DNA from: Strongyloides papillosus
Taxonomy: Eukaryota > Nematoda > Chromadorea > Rhabditida > Strongyloididae
Assembly (NCBI GenBank): GCA_005656395.1
Contig: SRSI01000009.1
Location: 806,001-870,000, forward strand
DNA: 64,000 bases
Reading direction: 5' to 3'
This document shows, one piece after another, positions 22,506-33,167 of the stretch (the first letter of the stretch is position 1; every line of letters starts with the position of its first letter). The notes beneath the pieces are model-generated. The model ran no database searches. It was not told the DNA's origin and saw nothing but the letters and a program-made list of their open reading frames with translations. The translations under genes were made by a program, and so were the position numbers.

Positions 22506-23186
22506 TCACAGTAGTGGAACTTGAGCAACCTTTCTCAATTCCTTATAACCAGTTTCCTTATGAACTACTTCACATGTATTTAACGGTTTCAATTTTTTTC
22601 CATCTCTTCCAACTGCCTCTAGGACCCCACATGTATCTTCTGTCATACTAAGAATATAGGGACTATTATTATTTCCAACGTTAGCTAACTGTAATATTTG
22701 GGCTAATATTATGTCACCAGGTTGAATGCAACTAGGCAGAGACTCTAACTTTGATTCACGTTTACCTAAATGCTCTTTTCTAATTATTCCCATCAAAGGA
22801 ACTTTTAGTACCAAATTATTAACGCAAAGAATATGTACACGTGCAAACATCTGGGATATAAACACTACCTTTCCCGTTACTATATCACCTATTTTTGGTT
22901 CTTCTGCCACGGATGCCATTTCTGGCGGGAGATTCGCCTCTTTAACTGAATATATATATTCAGACTTCCCCGGATTCTAAATTAACAATAAAGACCTTAT
23001 GGAAACTAGTAAACAAACCATTTTATCATCAACAACATCCGTATAAACATTCCCCATCATTGAACTTCTGATATAGCCGTTTGAAAAATACGTGCCTGCA
23101 CCAGCTTTATAATTAGGTTCTGACTCAACAATTACCTCCCCAACCATAACAAATCTATCGACCTTTGGACCTTCCGCAGTTACCAT
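22506..23186 (-). CDS. exos-1: exosome complex component CSL4 (EXOSC1)
   Basis: Two exons (23186-23019 and 22976-22506) give 212 residues, close to human EXOSC1 (195). The N-terminal barrel domain contains KAGAGTYFSNGYIRSS, matching the CSL4 N-terminus, and an S1 RNA-binding domain begins near residue 85 (KIGDIVTGKVVFISQMFARVHI). The C-terminal part retains the SMTEDTCGVLEA block. CSL4 is one of the three cap proteins of the nine-subunit RNA exosome and stabilises contact between the ring and associated nucleases in nuclear and cytoplasmic RNA decay and processing. The ATG at 23186 directly opens the conserved domain. It is probably the upstream gene of an operon-like pair with the coiled-coil snoRNA host gene 171 bp downstream. 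Confidence 0.92.
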
Positions 23187-25027
23187 ATTTAATTATTTCA
23201 GGACAATTATTTAACTAAACGAAATGTAAAGATATTAGTAGTCAACATTAACTCTATTTTATACAAATTAAATACACCTTTCTCCACAGCATCACGAAAT
23301 AGCGAAAACACAAAAAAGCGGGTTCGTACGTCATCTGCACAATACTTAAATCAACTGCATGATAAAACATTCCCATGTTAAAGAGCTTATTACTTTATTA
23401 ATAAAAGCGCCGCTTATAACTAATTTCGAATGTACTAGAAAGTAAGGAACAATGGAAGACCGATAATAGAACCAAAATACATACAGTGACATCTAAATTT
23501 ACAATGATTCAAATTAATACTCACAACAAAAGTCGTGGTTTGATGTAATTCTATGCAAAACTTATGATGCTACTTAAAATAAAATCACCATAAACTACAC
23601 TAAAATCTTAATATTATACCTACCGGTATCATTAGAAAAAATGCATGTTATTATACAAAGTGAAAATGAAAACCTCAACATATTTTTAAAACTACAAACC
23701 CATGATCTTAAGGCCTAACATGAAGTAGTTTTCTAAATTTAAAATTATAGGGAAAACTATAAATTATCCACGATGTGTAGGCATATTTACAACTTAAGTA
23801 CTTGGGTACTAAAGCCTAAACTTCAATATCTATAAAATTGCTTTGGAACATTAAATCTGAAATCACAAAAACAAAAAAACACGTCCTTTTATTATACTCA
23901 ATTATATAAACTACCCTTAATCTACCTGCAAAAAAAACGAGAAATTTAGTTCATGTATTCAATATAAAAAAAAATACACTTTCAGAAAGGTTCCAATTTA
24001 GAAAAAATCTAGACCTTACAAAGGTACACTTTTTTCTCTTTAAATCAACTTTTATGGCATAAAATTTGATTCCCTACTTTACAGTTAAAATCATGTCTAC
24101 AATATTTACCAAAAACAAAGTAATAAATATGTGAATAAAGTAAATTAGAAACATGGATAAATAAATACTATTTAACAAGAAAAAGACTAGTCCAAATAAA
24201 ATAAAAAAAATATATATTCAAAAATCATCATACTGAACAAAATAAAATTTAAATTGGTAAAATGTCCCACCCCAGTAGACTTCTTACCACCGACTGTTTA
24301 CAAAATACAGAAGTTCTTTTATCCAATAAGACTTCTAGTTCCAGAAATTATCTTATTAATGAATAGACATTGGTAGTTGATGATAGTTTTTCTTGTATAA
24401 TAGTTTAAGAATTATCTCATTATATGCATTTTATTGTAATAAGATTCTTAATGTTAACTGGAAAAAAATCTTAGAACAGCTGGTGATTTTCAAAAACAAT
24501 CAGCATATTCCAAAAGAAGTGTGTATAGTGGTTTTTACATGATACCGTTCATTTTTTATCAGAAACGCTTTTAGTACACTAATGACAATATATAATTTAC
24601 AGTTTCTTGAATATATAATTTGTAAACTTCTATACTGTTAACCTTTGTGATCTTAGTTCTATATGTAAAACTTAAAAGTATAATAATGTCCAAATTCTCA
24701 ACATTAAAAATTGGAAAAAATAAGAATAATTCAACTCACAAAACACAACATAGATGTTTTATAAAAGTAACAAGAGCAATTGCTTTTCTTAGAAATTTGC
24801 ATATAAGTGTATGAAATGAAAATCTCAAAGAGTTCTCATGTTATTTTATTTTTATTATTAGGTGTAACTATAATTTTTAATTAAAGAAAATTACTTTTAC
24901 TTTCCCTCGAAATAACTGAAAATTTTACAAATACACCATTTTGCACAACAAAGTTTATAAGGTCTCGCACGGAAAAAGGAAATTAATTGTTCGTGAGTTT
25001 ACATGTCGTTTCTTTGTGATTTAATAG
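23187..25027. other. divergent intergenic region between exos-1 and cpsf-2
   Basis: A 1.8-kb shared upstream region of two divergently transcribed RNA-processing genes. It is of somewhat higher complexity than other spacers near its left end and contains a GC-rich dyad at 23405-23415. I saw no open frame, tRNA or snRNA-like element. At the right edge, ttaatag immediately precedes the cpsf-2 ATG and may be the trans-splice acceptor. Confidence 0.5.
23405..23415. promoter_or_regulatory. GC-rich palindrome upstream of exos-1
   Basis: aagcgccgctt is a perfect dyad (AAGCG, one central C, CGCTT) about 220 bp upstream of the exos-1 start. Seven consecutive G/C bases are rare in DNA of this composition. 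A transcription-factor site is plausible but unproven. Confidence 0.25.
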
Positions 25028-28006
25028 ATGTCCTCTTCAGTTAAATTCACGACATTAAATGATGATCCATATGGATCTTATCAAGCATATATTCTGGAGG
25101 TATGTTTCTCACATAATATGATACTAATTTTTAAACATAACTTATTTTTTAAGATTCCTCCTTATACGTTTCTCCTCGATTGTGGATGGGATTCCAAATT
25201 TAATATGACATATTTTAACTCAATAGCAGCATATGCCGATAAAATTTCAGCTATCTTGATATCATATCCTTCAATCTCACACCTTGGTGCATTACCTTAT
25301 TTATATTCTAAATGTAACATAAATAATGTTCCTATATATTGTACATTTCCAACAGTCAAACTAGGAATATTAACTTTATATGATTGGATAGCATCTTTAA
25401 AGCAAAATTCAGAATTTAACTTATTTGATCTTGAAGACGTCGACAGGGTAATGGAGAAAGTACAGAAAATTAAATATAGTCAATTAATCACAATAAACAC
25501 ACTAAAAGGAGTTAATTGTCAACAGTTCCAGATAAGTGATAATTATAATAAAACTGATGGAGACATTGAAATTCCATTGGAAAAGCAAGTAACTATACAG
25601 GCATTGTGTTCAGGACACATGCTTGGAGGAAGTTATTGGAAAATTAGTCGAATGAGTGATGAGGATATTATTTATGCTGTAGATTTTAATAATAAAAAGG
25701 AGAGACATTTAAACGGTGCCAATTTTAATGCGTTTATTAACACAAATGTTTCTAATCCTTCCTCTTCCACTTTATCATCAGCCACAAACATAGGAACGAA
25801 GCCATTATTATTTATAACATCAGGAGTAAATGCAGGTTATATACCAGAGAAACGTAGGACAAGGGATGAAAAATTTTTATCTAGTTCCTATGAAACTTTA
25901 CGCAATGGTGGAGATGTGTTGGTTTGTGTTGATACAGGAGGTAGAATGCTTGAATTAGTAAATCTCCTTAATTCTGCATGGAGTAACAACAATATAGCAA
26001 TAAATAACAATGCTAATCAAGATGATGCTAGAGATACAAATATTACAAACCAATATAGGTATAATTTTGAACCTTATGCTCTGGTAATTTTAAGTAACGT
26101 TGGTAATAGCGTCCTCCAGACTGCTGTTATGAATGTAGAATGGATGAATGATAGATTTACTGTTGATCATACTTCTAGTAGTATTCTTGGTAATGGCACC
26201 ACTGAAGGAATTAATGGCACTTCAATGCCTACAGTATCAGCATTTTCTTATGACAATTTTAATATTTGTAATAGTCTTGAAGCTTTAGATGCCATTCCAC
26301 AAAATAAACTTATTCTAGTCCCTTCTTTTGATATGGAAATAGGTTTTTCGAGAAATCTTTTCTATAGTTTTGTTGAGGATCCAAAAAATTTAGTTATTTT
26401 AACAAATAGATCTGGTGATAGAAATAGTTTAGCTGGAAAGTTATTCCGTATAGTTGAAGGTAGAAATAAAGAGGAAAGAGGTTTAGGACGAAGTGAGGAA
26501 ACTATTGATCTTGATGTAAAGTTAAGGGTTTTACTAGAAGGAAAGGAGTTGGAAGCTTATAATCAAAGGAAATTAGATGCTGAGGCAGAAGAAGCAAGGA
26601 AAAAACAAGAAGAAATCCGTCGTAACCAACAATTACGTGAAGATGAAGAACAAGAAGAAGAGAGAAATGTTCTCGGGATGGGAAAAACAGAGACTTGTGG
26701 AGATGATGAAATAGAGAATAGTGAAGATTTCTTGTCAATTGACAATATCTTTAAACAAAATTTACCAAAAGGTTTCAAAATGGAATTAGTGGAGGAGGAA
26801 TTTAATACCACAATCAATGGAGAATCCAAAAAATTAGCAAATAAAACATTAGATTACTCATCTTTAGAAATGGAAGTTGATGTGACAAAAACAGAAGGTG
26901 AGGAAGATGACGATGAGGACGACTATTCATCTTTAATTTTCCCGCTTGGTGAGCGTAATTCTGAACACGAAATGATGTCTTATTTACCCTTAAAAAGTTA
27001 CGATCAACCATGGGATGACTATGGTGAAGTTATCAATCCCGAGGAAATTATTGCCCTTGATCCCTACAGAAAAGCATTTGCTTCAAAAGAAGGTGTTCTA
27101 GAGAACGATGATGATGATGACGAAAATGACACACATAGTGTTGATGATGAGATGAACGATGAATTAGGCGGTGGTAGTAAAAAGCAGCGTTTAGCGGGAA
27201 TGAAATTAACAAAAGAGAGTTTATTCCCATGGACAGCTGCTCCAACAAAATGTATATCATGTAATCAAACATTCCATTTAAATTGTCAACTAACATTTAT
27301 TGACTTTGAAGGAAGAGTTGATGGAGACAGTTTAGAGAAAATTATCTCTCAAATGAGTCCGAAAAATTTAATAATTGTTAATGGTTATGATCAAGCAGTT
27401 CACAAACTAATGACACTATGTAGAGATACTGTTAAAATTGAAGGTATTGTTGAGAATGTAAAAGTTGGTAAAGGTGTGGAAATTATTGGTGATAACAAAG
27501 GAAAAGTTGTCAAAATGAGTAAAGATCTTATTTCTAGGACAAATATGATTAAGATAATGAATGGACAAGAATGGTCTTGGGTTGAAGGTGTTCTTGAAAG
27601 TAAGTCAGTAAAGGATGGAGATTATCATATGAGCGATATTGATGATAACAATGTAACAGATGATAAAGAAAATATTGAAAAGGATCAAGAAATGAATGAT
27701 ATAACAGAATCCGAAAATGAGTCTATTGCGAAAAATAATGAATCCCAACTAATATTAAAACCATGTACTGTTACAACATCAAAACCACACCCAGTATTAT
27801 ATTTAAATTCTCCGAAGTTAATTGACATCAAAGCTCGTTTTACAGCCGAAGGTTACAATGCAGTCCTCTATTTAAATATCCTCCACATAAACGGAATTGC
27901 AACAATTCAAAAAGACGACACAGGAAGCGTGAAAATCGAAGGAAAATATTGTATGGAATATTTCAAAATCCGGGATTTACTTTATAATATGTTTGCTATC
28001 ATATAA
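25028..28006 (+). CDS. cpsf-2: cleavage and polyadenylation specificity factor subunit 2 (CPSF100)
   Basis: Two exons (25028-25099 and 25154-28006) give 974 residues; the 54-nt intron is in frame without a stop, so an unspliced frame also reads through. The metallo-beta-lactamase fold starts TFLLDCGWD. The motif that in CPSF73 binds zinc is degenerate here (SYPSISHLGALP), as expected for the inactive CPSF100 partner. The beta-CASP region has GHMLGGSYWKI, YAVDFNNKKERHLNG and a DTGGRMLELVNLL block. An acidic linker (about 600-760) separates it from a C-terminal domain ending CMEYFKIRDLLYNMFAII, very like the CPSF100 C-terminus. It acts with CPSF73 and symplekin in pre-mRNA 3' end cleavage and is expected to be nuclear. 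The protein is longer than human CPSF2 (782) because of Asn/Ser-rich and acidic insertions. Confidence 0.95.
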   Translation: MSSSVKFTTLNDDPYGSYQAYILEVCFSHNMILIFKHNLFFKIPPYTFLLDCGWDSKFNMTYFNSIAAYADKISAILISYPSISHLGALPYLYSKCNINNVPIYCTFPTVKLGILTLYDWIASLKQNSEFNLFDLEDVDRVMEKVQKIKYSQLITINTLKGVNCQQFQISDNYNKTDGDIEIPLEKQVTIQALCSGHMLGGSYWKISRMSDEDIIYAVDFNNKKERHLNGANFNAFINTNVSNPSSSTLSSATNIGTKPLLFITSGVNAGYIPEKRRTRDEKFLSSSYETLRNGGDVLVCVDTGGRMLELVNLLNSAWSNNNIAINNNANQDDARDTNITNQYRYNFEPYALVILSNVGNSVLQTAVMNVEWMNDRFTVDHTSSSILGNGTTEGINGTSMPTVSAFSYDNFNICNSLEALDAIPQNKLILVPSFDMEIGFSRNLFYSFVEDPKNLVILTNRSGDRNSLAGKLFRIVEGRNKEERGLGRSEETIDLDVKLRVLLEGKELEAYNQRKLDAEAEEARKKQEEIRRNQQLREDEEQEEERNVLGMGKTETCGDDEIENSEDFLSIDNIFKQNLPKGFKMELVEEEFNTTINGESKKLANKTLDYSSLEMEVDVTKTEGEEDDDEDDYSSLIFPLGERNSEHEMMSYLPLKSYDQPWDDYGEVINPEEIIALDPYRKAFASKEGVLENDDDDDENDTHSVDDEMNDELGGGSKKQRLAGMKLTKESLFPWTAAPTKCISCNQTFHLNCQLTFIDFEGRVDGDSLEKIISQMSPKNLIIVNGYDQAVHKLMTLCRDTVKIEGIVENVKVGKGVEIIGDNKGKVVKMSKDLISRTNMIKIMNGQEWSWVEGVLESKSVKDGDYHMSDIDDNNVTDDKENIEKDQEMNDITESENESIAKNNESQLILKPCTVTTSKPHPVLYLNSPKLIDIKARFTAEGYNAVLYLNILHINGIATIQKDDTGSVKIEGKYCMEYFKIRDLLYNMFAII

Positions 28007-28293
28007 ATTTTGTTCTTTGTATTCTTTTTTTGTTATATGTATGTGTATATTTTAATATAAAATCTTAGAATATGTTTATGATATTTTCTTTATCATAAAA
28101 AACAATAAAATTTTCCAAAACAATAGATGTTTATGCATATATCGCATAGATTCGAAACAATAGAAAGTATTTTAACTAATAGCTTAAAATACTCCCTAAA
28201 GAAAAAATTATTTTTGAAATAGATTGATGACAACAATAAACAATTCATTTCTTTTATTTAAACTAAATATTTTATTCGGTTCAAAAATCCTAT

Positions 28294-28667
28294 TTAAATT
28301 TTAGCTTTGTATCCATAATCTTTTTTGAATGTATCCCAGGCTAAATTCTCTCTGTTCGATAAATATGGAGCTGGATAATCCTATAAAAGAATTAATTTAT
28401 AATATATGTATTAAGGTTACTTACAGTAGGTAGTTTCCATTCAAGTGCTACACTATCAGAAGGACGTACAATGTCATAATATCCTCTATAAAACGGTTTA
28501 TGATCCTTGCCATCACGGTATTCTTTAACTCTATACGCTAAAATTCCTAAACCAACAACTCCAAATGAAAAATAGAAGACCGTTTGTTCGGGGTAGGTCT
28601 TCAACCATTGGTGGGGAAGAGCTTTAAGAAAACGGACAATCCGTTGACTTCTACTCACGTAAACCAT
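28294..28667 (-). CDS. small single-pass membrane protein, possibly mitochondrial
   Basis: Two exons (28667-28425 and 28380-28294) encode 109 residues. The N-terminus is basic and amphipathic (MVYVSRSQRIVRFLKALPHQ), followed by one transmembrane helix (about 30-46, TVFYFSFGVVGLGILAY) and a hydrophilic tail with YYDIVRPSDS and DYPAPYLSNREN. Size, basic start and a single helix resemble accessory subunits of respiratory complex I such as NDUFA3-like proteins, but I cannot confirm this and other small inner-membrane proteins would look the same. The gene is convergent with cpsf-2, 287 bp apart. The gene itself is well supported by in-phase splicing and codon content; the function is not. Confidence 0.75.
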
Positions 28668-29209
28668 CCTACAAATAAAAAAATATATTTAAAACTTAGG
28701 AAAAAATACATTTGTTTTTTATGCTTTTTAATATTCAATGCTCTTCCGAGATAAGATACCAATTAATCTTACAGACATTCGTTATAAGATTTTAGAGGCA
28801 GGGTTAAATTTGAAAGTGACAGTTTGAGCAACGATAAAACTATTTTGATAAGAAAAAACCACACAATCTGGAGTAAAGGATGAATGTATGAAAGGTATTA
28901 GTAATGCTTTATGAATTGAAATTTCAAACATTTGTATAATAAATCTTTAAAGTATATAGAGAAAGTTATTATTGTGATAAAAATATTTTCCAAAGAATGT
29001 GCAATTGTTATTTATATGTTAAATTAAATATAATCTAATAACGTCCTTTTTATCAAACAATATATAATTATTTTTTTTACATTTTATACACATGCTTTTT
29101 AATATCTAAAATTATATTTATTTTTTAGTTACTTGACTTGCTAACATTTCTCCTGATTATATGTCATCAAATCATATTGATTTTGTATAGTATTAAATAA
29201 TTCTTAAGA
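28668..29209. other. intergenic region upstream of two small genes
   Basis: This 542-bp spacer lies between the divergent starts of the 109-aa membrane protein and the 56-aa microprotein. The right edge contains ttttgtatag (29181-29190), a likely trans-splice acceptor. No other feature was recognised. Confidence 0.5.
29181..29190 (+). promoter_or_regulatory. candidate trans-splice acceptor of the microprotein gene
   Basis: ttttgtatag ends 19 nt before the ATG at 29210. This matches the pyrimidine-rich AG acceptors seen elsewhere in the window and supports a real mRNA start for the small frame. Confidence 0.45.
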
Positions 29210-29380
29210 ATGGAATTTAATTTGCATTTTTTGGATAATGAATATTTACCAGCTATTTTGGTGGTTGGGTCTGTTATTTTATCAATGATACTTATTTCAT
29301 TTTATCATTGGTATCGACTTTCAACAGATAAAGCAGTTACAGTTGAAGAAAGAAATTCTCAAGATATTCAATTATTATAG
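29210..29380 (+). CDS. 56-aa single-pass membrane microprotein
   Basis: An ATG frame of 56 codons plus TAG, too short for usual gene-finding cut-offs. It starts MEFNLHFLDNEYLP, has a clear transmembrane helix (about residues 15-34, AILVVGSVILSMILISFYHW) and ends with a hydrophilic tail, ITS-free and acidic (VTVEERNSQDIQLL). Support comes from this clean extracellular-helix-cytoplasm layout, a nearby trans-splice acceptor (29181-29190) and its position in a gap between genes. I do not recognise a family; many small integral membrane proteins have this shape. It is convergent with the RGL gene, whose 3' end lies 186 bp away. Confidence 0.55.
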   Translation: MEFNLHFLDNEYLPAILVVGSVILSMILISFYHWYRLSTDKAVTVEERNSQDIQLL

Positions 29381-29566
29381 TTGAAGAAAAAAATTTATTT
29401 TTTTATATATATAATGGTAATGTATATAATGATATTTTTAAACAAAATTGAAACATTTTTATTGATAATATAAATTAAATATACAATTAATTAAAATAAA
29501 GATTTATATTTAAGGCAATATGTACGAAGGTATAAGTATTGTAGAAAGATTGTAAAATATTTAAAT

Positions 29567-32500
29567 TTATAAATATCCAGAACTCCATCTTAAGAGATTT
29601 GTCCTTTTCATACGATTTAATTTTTTTGCACTGGGACCTTTTGAATTTTTTGTTTCTTCTATTTTTTTACGGATTATTAAATTTAGAATTGGTGAAGATG
29701 GATCAGGTGCTACAGCATAGTATGGATGACATGATTCAGGTAATTCAAATTCTTTACCATCCGGCAATAATTGAATTAACGTATATTCTGATCGATCTGA
29801 TATTGATATTAGATGTTTTTCTAAAGCACGATCTAATAATTCACCCATACGATCATTATTTAGTATTTTAATACATTTATAATTAGCACCAGCTCCATCT
29901 TCTTGTAATGAATCATCAAGACCAACTCTAGCTAAGTAAAATGATTGCTCGCTATTACTAGTTGATATACTAGGTTTTTGTATCACATTTGATGGAGAGC
30001 CAATAGATGATGATGTTGAAGATTGATGAGAATGTGATGAGGCAGTTGAGGATGACGATAAATGACTGCCATAATGTTTTTGTCCCTTTTTTAGATTAAC
30101 ACCATCAGGTGTTGTTGTACCATATATACAATTTGGACTTCTACATCCTTCAGTCATCATATCTAGTAGTATTGGTTTTCTTGGTGTAGATCCTTGTAGA
30201 CCACTAGGATTAAATTCACTTCCTCTATAAGAGATACTACTTGATGGTGTTGATGGTGCTGTTAAACTATTAAAATTATAACCCATTGGTTGTAGATGAT
30301 TTGTTGCTTTGTTTATTCCATTTTTTGTTACACCACTACTCATGCAACTACAACCACTACTATTTAAATCAATTGTAGTACCATCTGGAGAGATAGTCCA
30401 ATTAATATCTTCTGTATTTATACCCGAATCATTTGAATGTTGGCCCATTAAACCTCGTATATTGATATCGTTACTAAAATTATTTTTATAAAAATTTGTA
30501 CTACTTATAAATGAAGTTGGTAAAGCAGTTGCAATAGAATGTCTTGGTGCATTTTTTCTACTATTTTTCATATCAGGTGTTTGATTTGAACCTTTTTCAA
30601 TCTCTAAACTTCTTTCAAAACATTCATTTTCTGGCATTGCTGGCAAATAATAAAACCATGCACAGAAACCCCTATCTAGTGGTACATTATAATTTTTAGC
30701 AGCAGATTGATATAATTTAACCTTTGCTAGTATCTCAAACTCTTTCCTTTTCTTATCAAAATTTATAAGACCATCTTCCGTTATGTCAGACATTTTATTA
30801 TCAAGCATAGTTAATTTTGTTAGTATATTTCCTAAATACGGAACCATACCACCAAACTCTTGTAAATTAACATCGCTTTTTGTTCTTCTAGTAATTGCCG
30901 TAATACTACTTTTCTTTCCATGAGTTGGAGGTTTCTTTGAATTTTCATCATCATGAGAATAATTTCTATCAATATTATTTCTTTCAGAAGATTCCAAATT
31001 ATGACATAATTCTTTAAATTGGTTAATAGCACTTTTTTGTACGATAGACCATGTTGATTTTAATCTATGAACAGGTTCTGATTGTAATGATGATAAAACT
31101 GCTTTTAAAGAGGAATAATTTCTTAAATTCATTAATTCTTTAGCAATGTCAATCCATTTTTCAATTATTTTTGCACGAAAATCATTTCTACAATCAGGTA
31201 GTACAATTGATGTCATAACTCTTTGTGATACAGCATTAAATTGATCAATTGTTGCTCGGACTGTAAAAACAGTCTCTGGTATAGCTTTGTTTCTTTTACT
31301 CCATGTTGATCCTAAACATTGATATGATAATAATTCTTTAAATAATGCAGCATCCCAAAATGTTAATTGTTCTGCTATCTGTACACAATTTTCTTTACCA
31401 ACATCAAACATTTTTGCTCTTTCATGTGAATATAAATAATCATTCTGATCATAGCCTAAAGCAAATGTATACCTATCAATAGATGGTAATTGAAGTATTA
31501 ATCCTCCTTCCGAAGAAATTAATCTGTATTTTTCTCTTAATTTCTTTGCTTTACATTTGATATCAACTAATTTATGACATCTACTAAATGAAATTATATT
31601 ATGAAGTATTTCAAATTTTCCCTGAACACAATAAAAATCTTCTGGAAATAAATCTAACCAACAACTAAATATACTTCTTATACAACCTTGTCTAATAATA
31701 TCTTGTTGACTACAACAATCATTATTATTTAATTTTTCATACCAACTTATAAGTTTTTTGTGAACTGTTAATGGATTTGTAAAAGTACGATATGTTGAAA
31801 AAAAAACATTAAAATGTCTATTGTCAATTTGATCATCAGAACCAATTAAGGATTCAATTAATTTGTCAATAGTTCCTGCTTTAATTGTCCTTTCTTTAAT
31901 TGTTTCCCACTGTAGATGGTCTGGTGACATATCTGCTGTTAAATGATAAGAATCTGGATCAGTAGGTCGATAGAGCTAAAAAAAGTTATTAAATAACTAT
32001 AAAATATTATTATAAATTAATTTATATTTTATATAAAATGAGTCATAAGATTTGACTCTTAATATTATTTGTATAAATAAAATACTATTGCATTAAGTCT
32101 GAAAATTACTAAAACTACTTTGTCACTTTTTTTATTCTCACGTTTTATAATACAAACTATTGTATATATATTTATATTAAAAAAATATAGTTATCAAATA
32201 GAAATCATTTTATTTAAACGAATTTTAATAGAAGTTATCATTTAAAAATTTTAAATAACCTTGTCCCAAATCAAAAATATATAAATGTTATTATAATATA
32301 TGTCAAAGGGAGTAGTAAAAAAAATTAATAATCTTTTATCCTCATTAATAATTCAATAAACTCTTTCAGTTTATGTTCTATGTTATATATTTCTCTATTT
32401 TCTTATCAATTCTAAATAAAAATAATATAAGAAAGATGTAATGAATGAAAAAGTAAAACTAGTTTGGGACAAAATAAAAGAAAATTATATATTAGGACAG

Positions 32501-33167
32501 GAAATGTATTAAAATCATCTGGTTTAATTAATCAAAAAACAAAGGAAATACTTGATGTTTTGGAGAGAAAACTTTATATTATTGAATAATTTTTAGTGGC
32601 TGAGATGGAGAAGAAAGTAAAATAAAAAGTAATCAAGTGGTAATGATAATTTTGACAATGCTATGGAAAGTATATTCTTATATATTTAAAAAGACTTTAT
32701 AGTTCATTTAAAATTTTTCTACAATAATCTATGATACCGGAATGTAATATTGATAAAAGAACAGTTAAATATAACATCACTATATCAATGTATAATAAAA
32801 AAAAATAATAGTTTATTTATATGCATAGTGGATAAAAATATTTATATATTTGTATAAAAGAAAGAATACCAGTATAAATATAATAATTAATAATAAATTA
32901 ATTTTACTATATCATGCATAAAAATTGTTTGATTTACTCAAAATAAATCATCAATCAAATATAAAGTATCATCAGTAAAGTATTTTATCACAATTAAACA
33001 CATATTTATGATAATTAAATAGCGATTGTTTATTTATTTAGACTTTAACTTACAGAATGTCCTAGAGTTTCATTATTTGATGGTGGTAAATATCGGACTT
33101 TTTTTAAATAAACGGCATAAACTGCATCTTCAGTTTTTTCATCTCCCCAATATTTTGAAACAGCCAT
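29567..33167 (-). CDS. rgl-1: Ral guanine nucleotide exchange factor (RalGDS/RGL type)
   Basis: Two exons, 33167-33054 (38 codons) and 31975-29567, give 840 residues. The short first exon contains [21 protein letters not shown], matching the start of mammalian RGL proteins, so the ATG at 33167 is preferred over a downstream one in exon 2. Then come a Ras-exchanger N-terminal motif domain (about 55-190, beginning [17 protein letters not shown]), a CDC25-homology catalytic domain (about 225-500, with FNAVSQRV and [18 protein letters not shown]), a long Ser-rich linker and a Ras-association domain (about 714-810). The RA domain binds active Ras-like GTPases and the CDC25 domain activates RAL-1, giving a Ras-to-Ral relay at the membrane. 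The 1,078-nt intron is the longest in the window and is pure AT-rich DNA. Confidence 0.93.
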
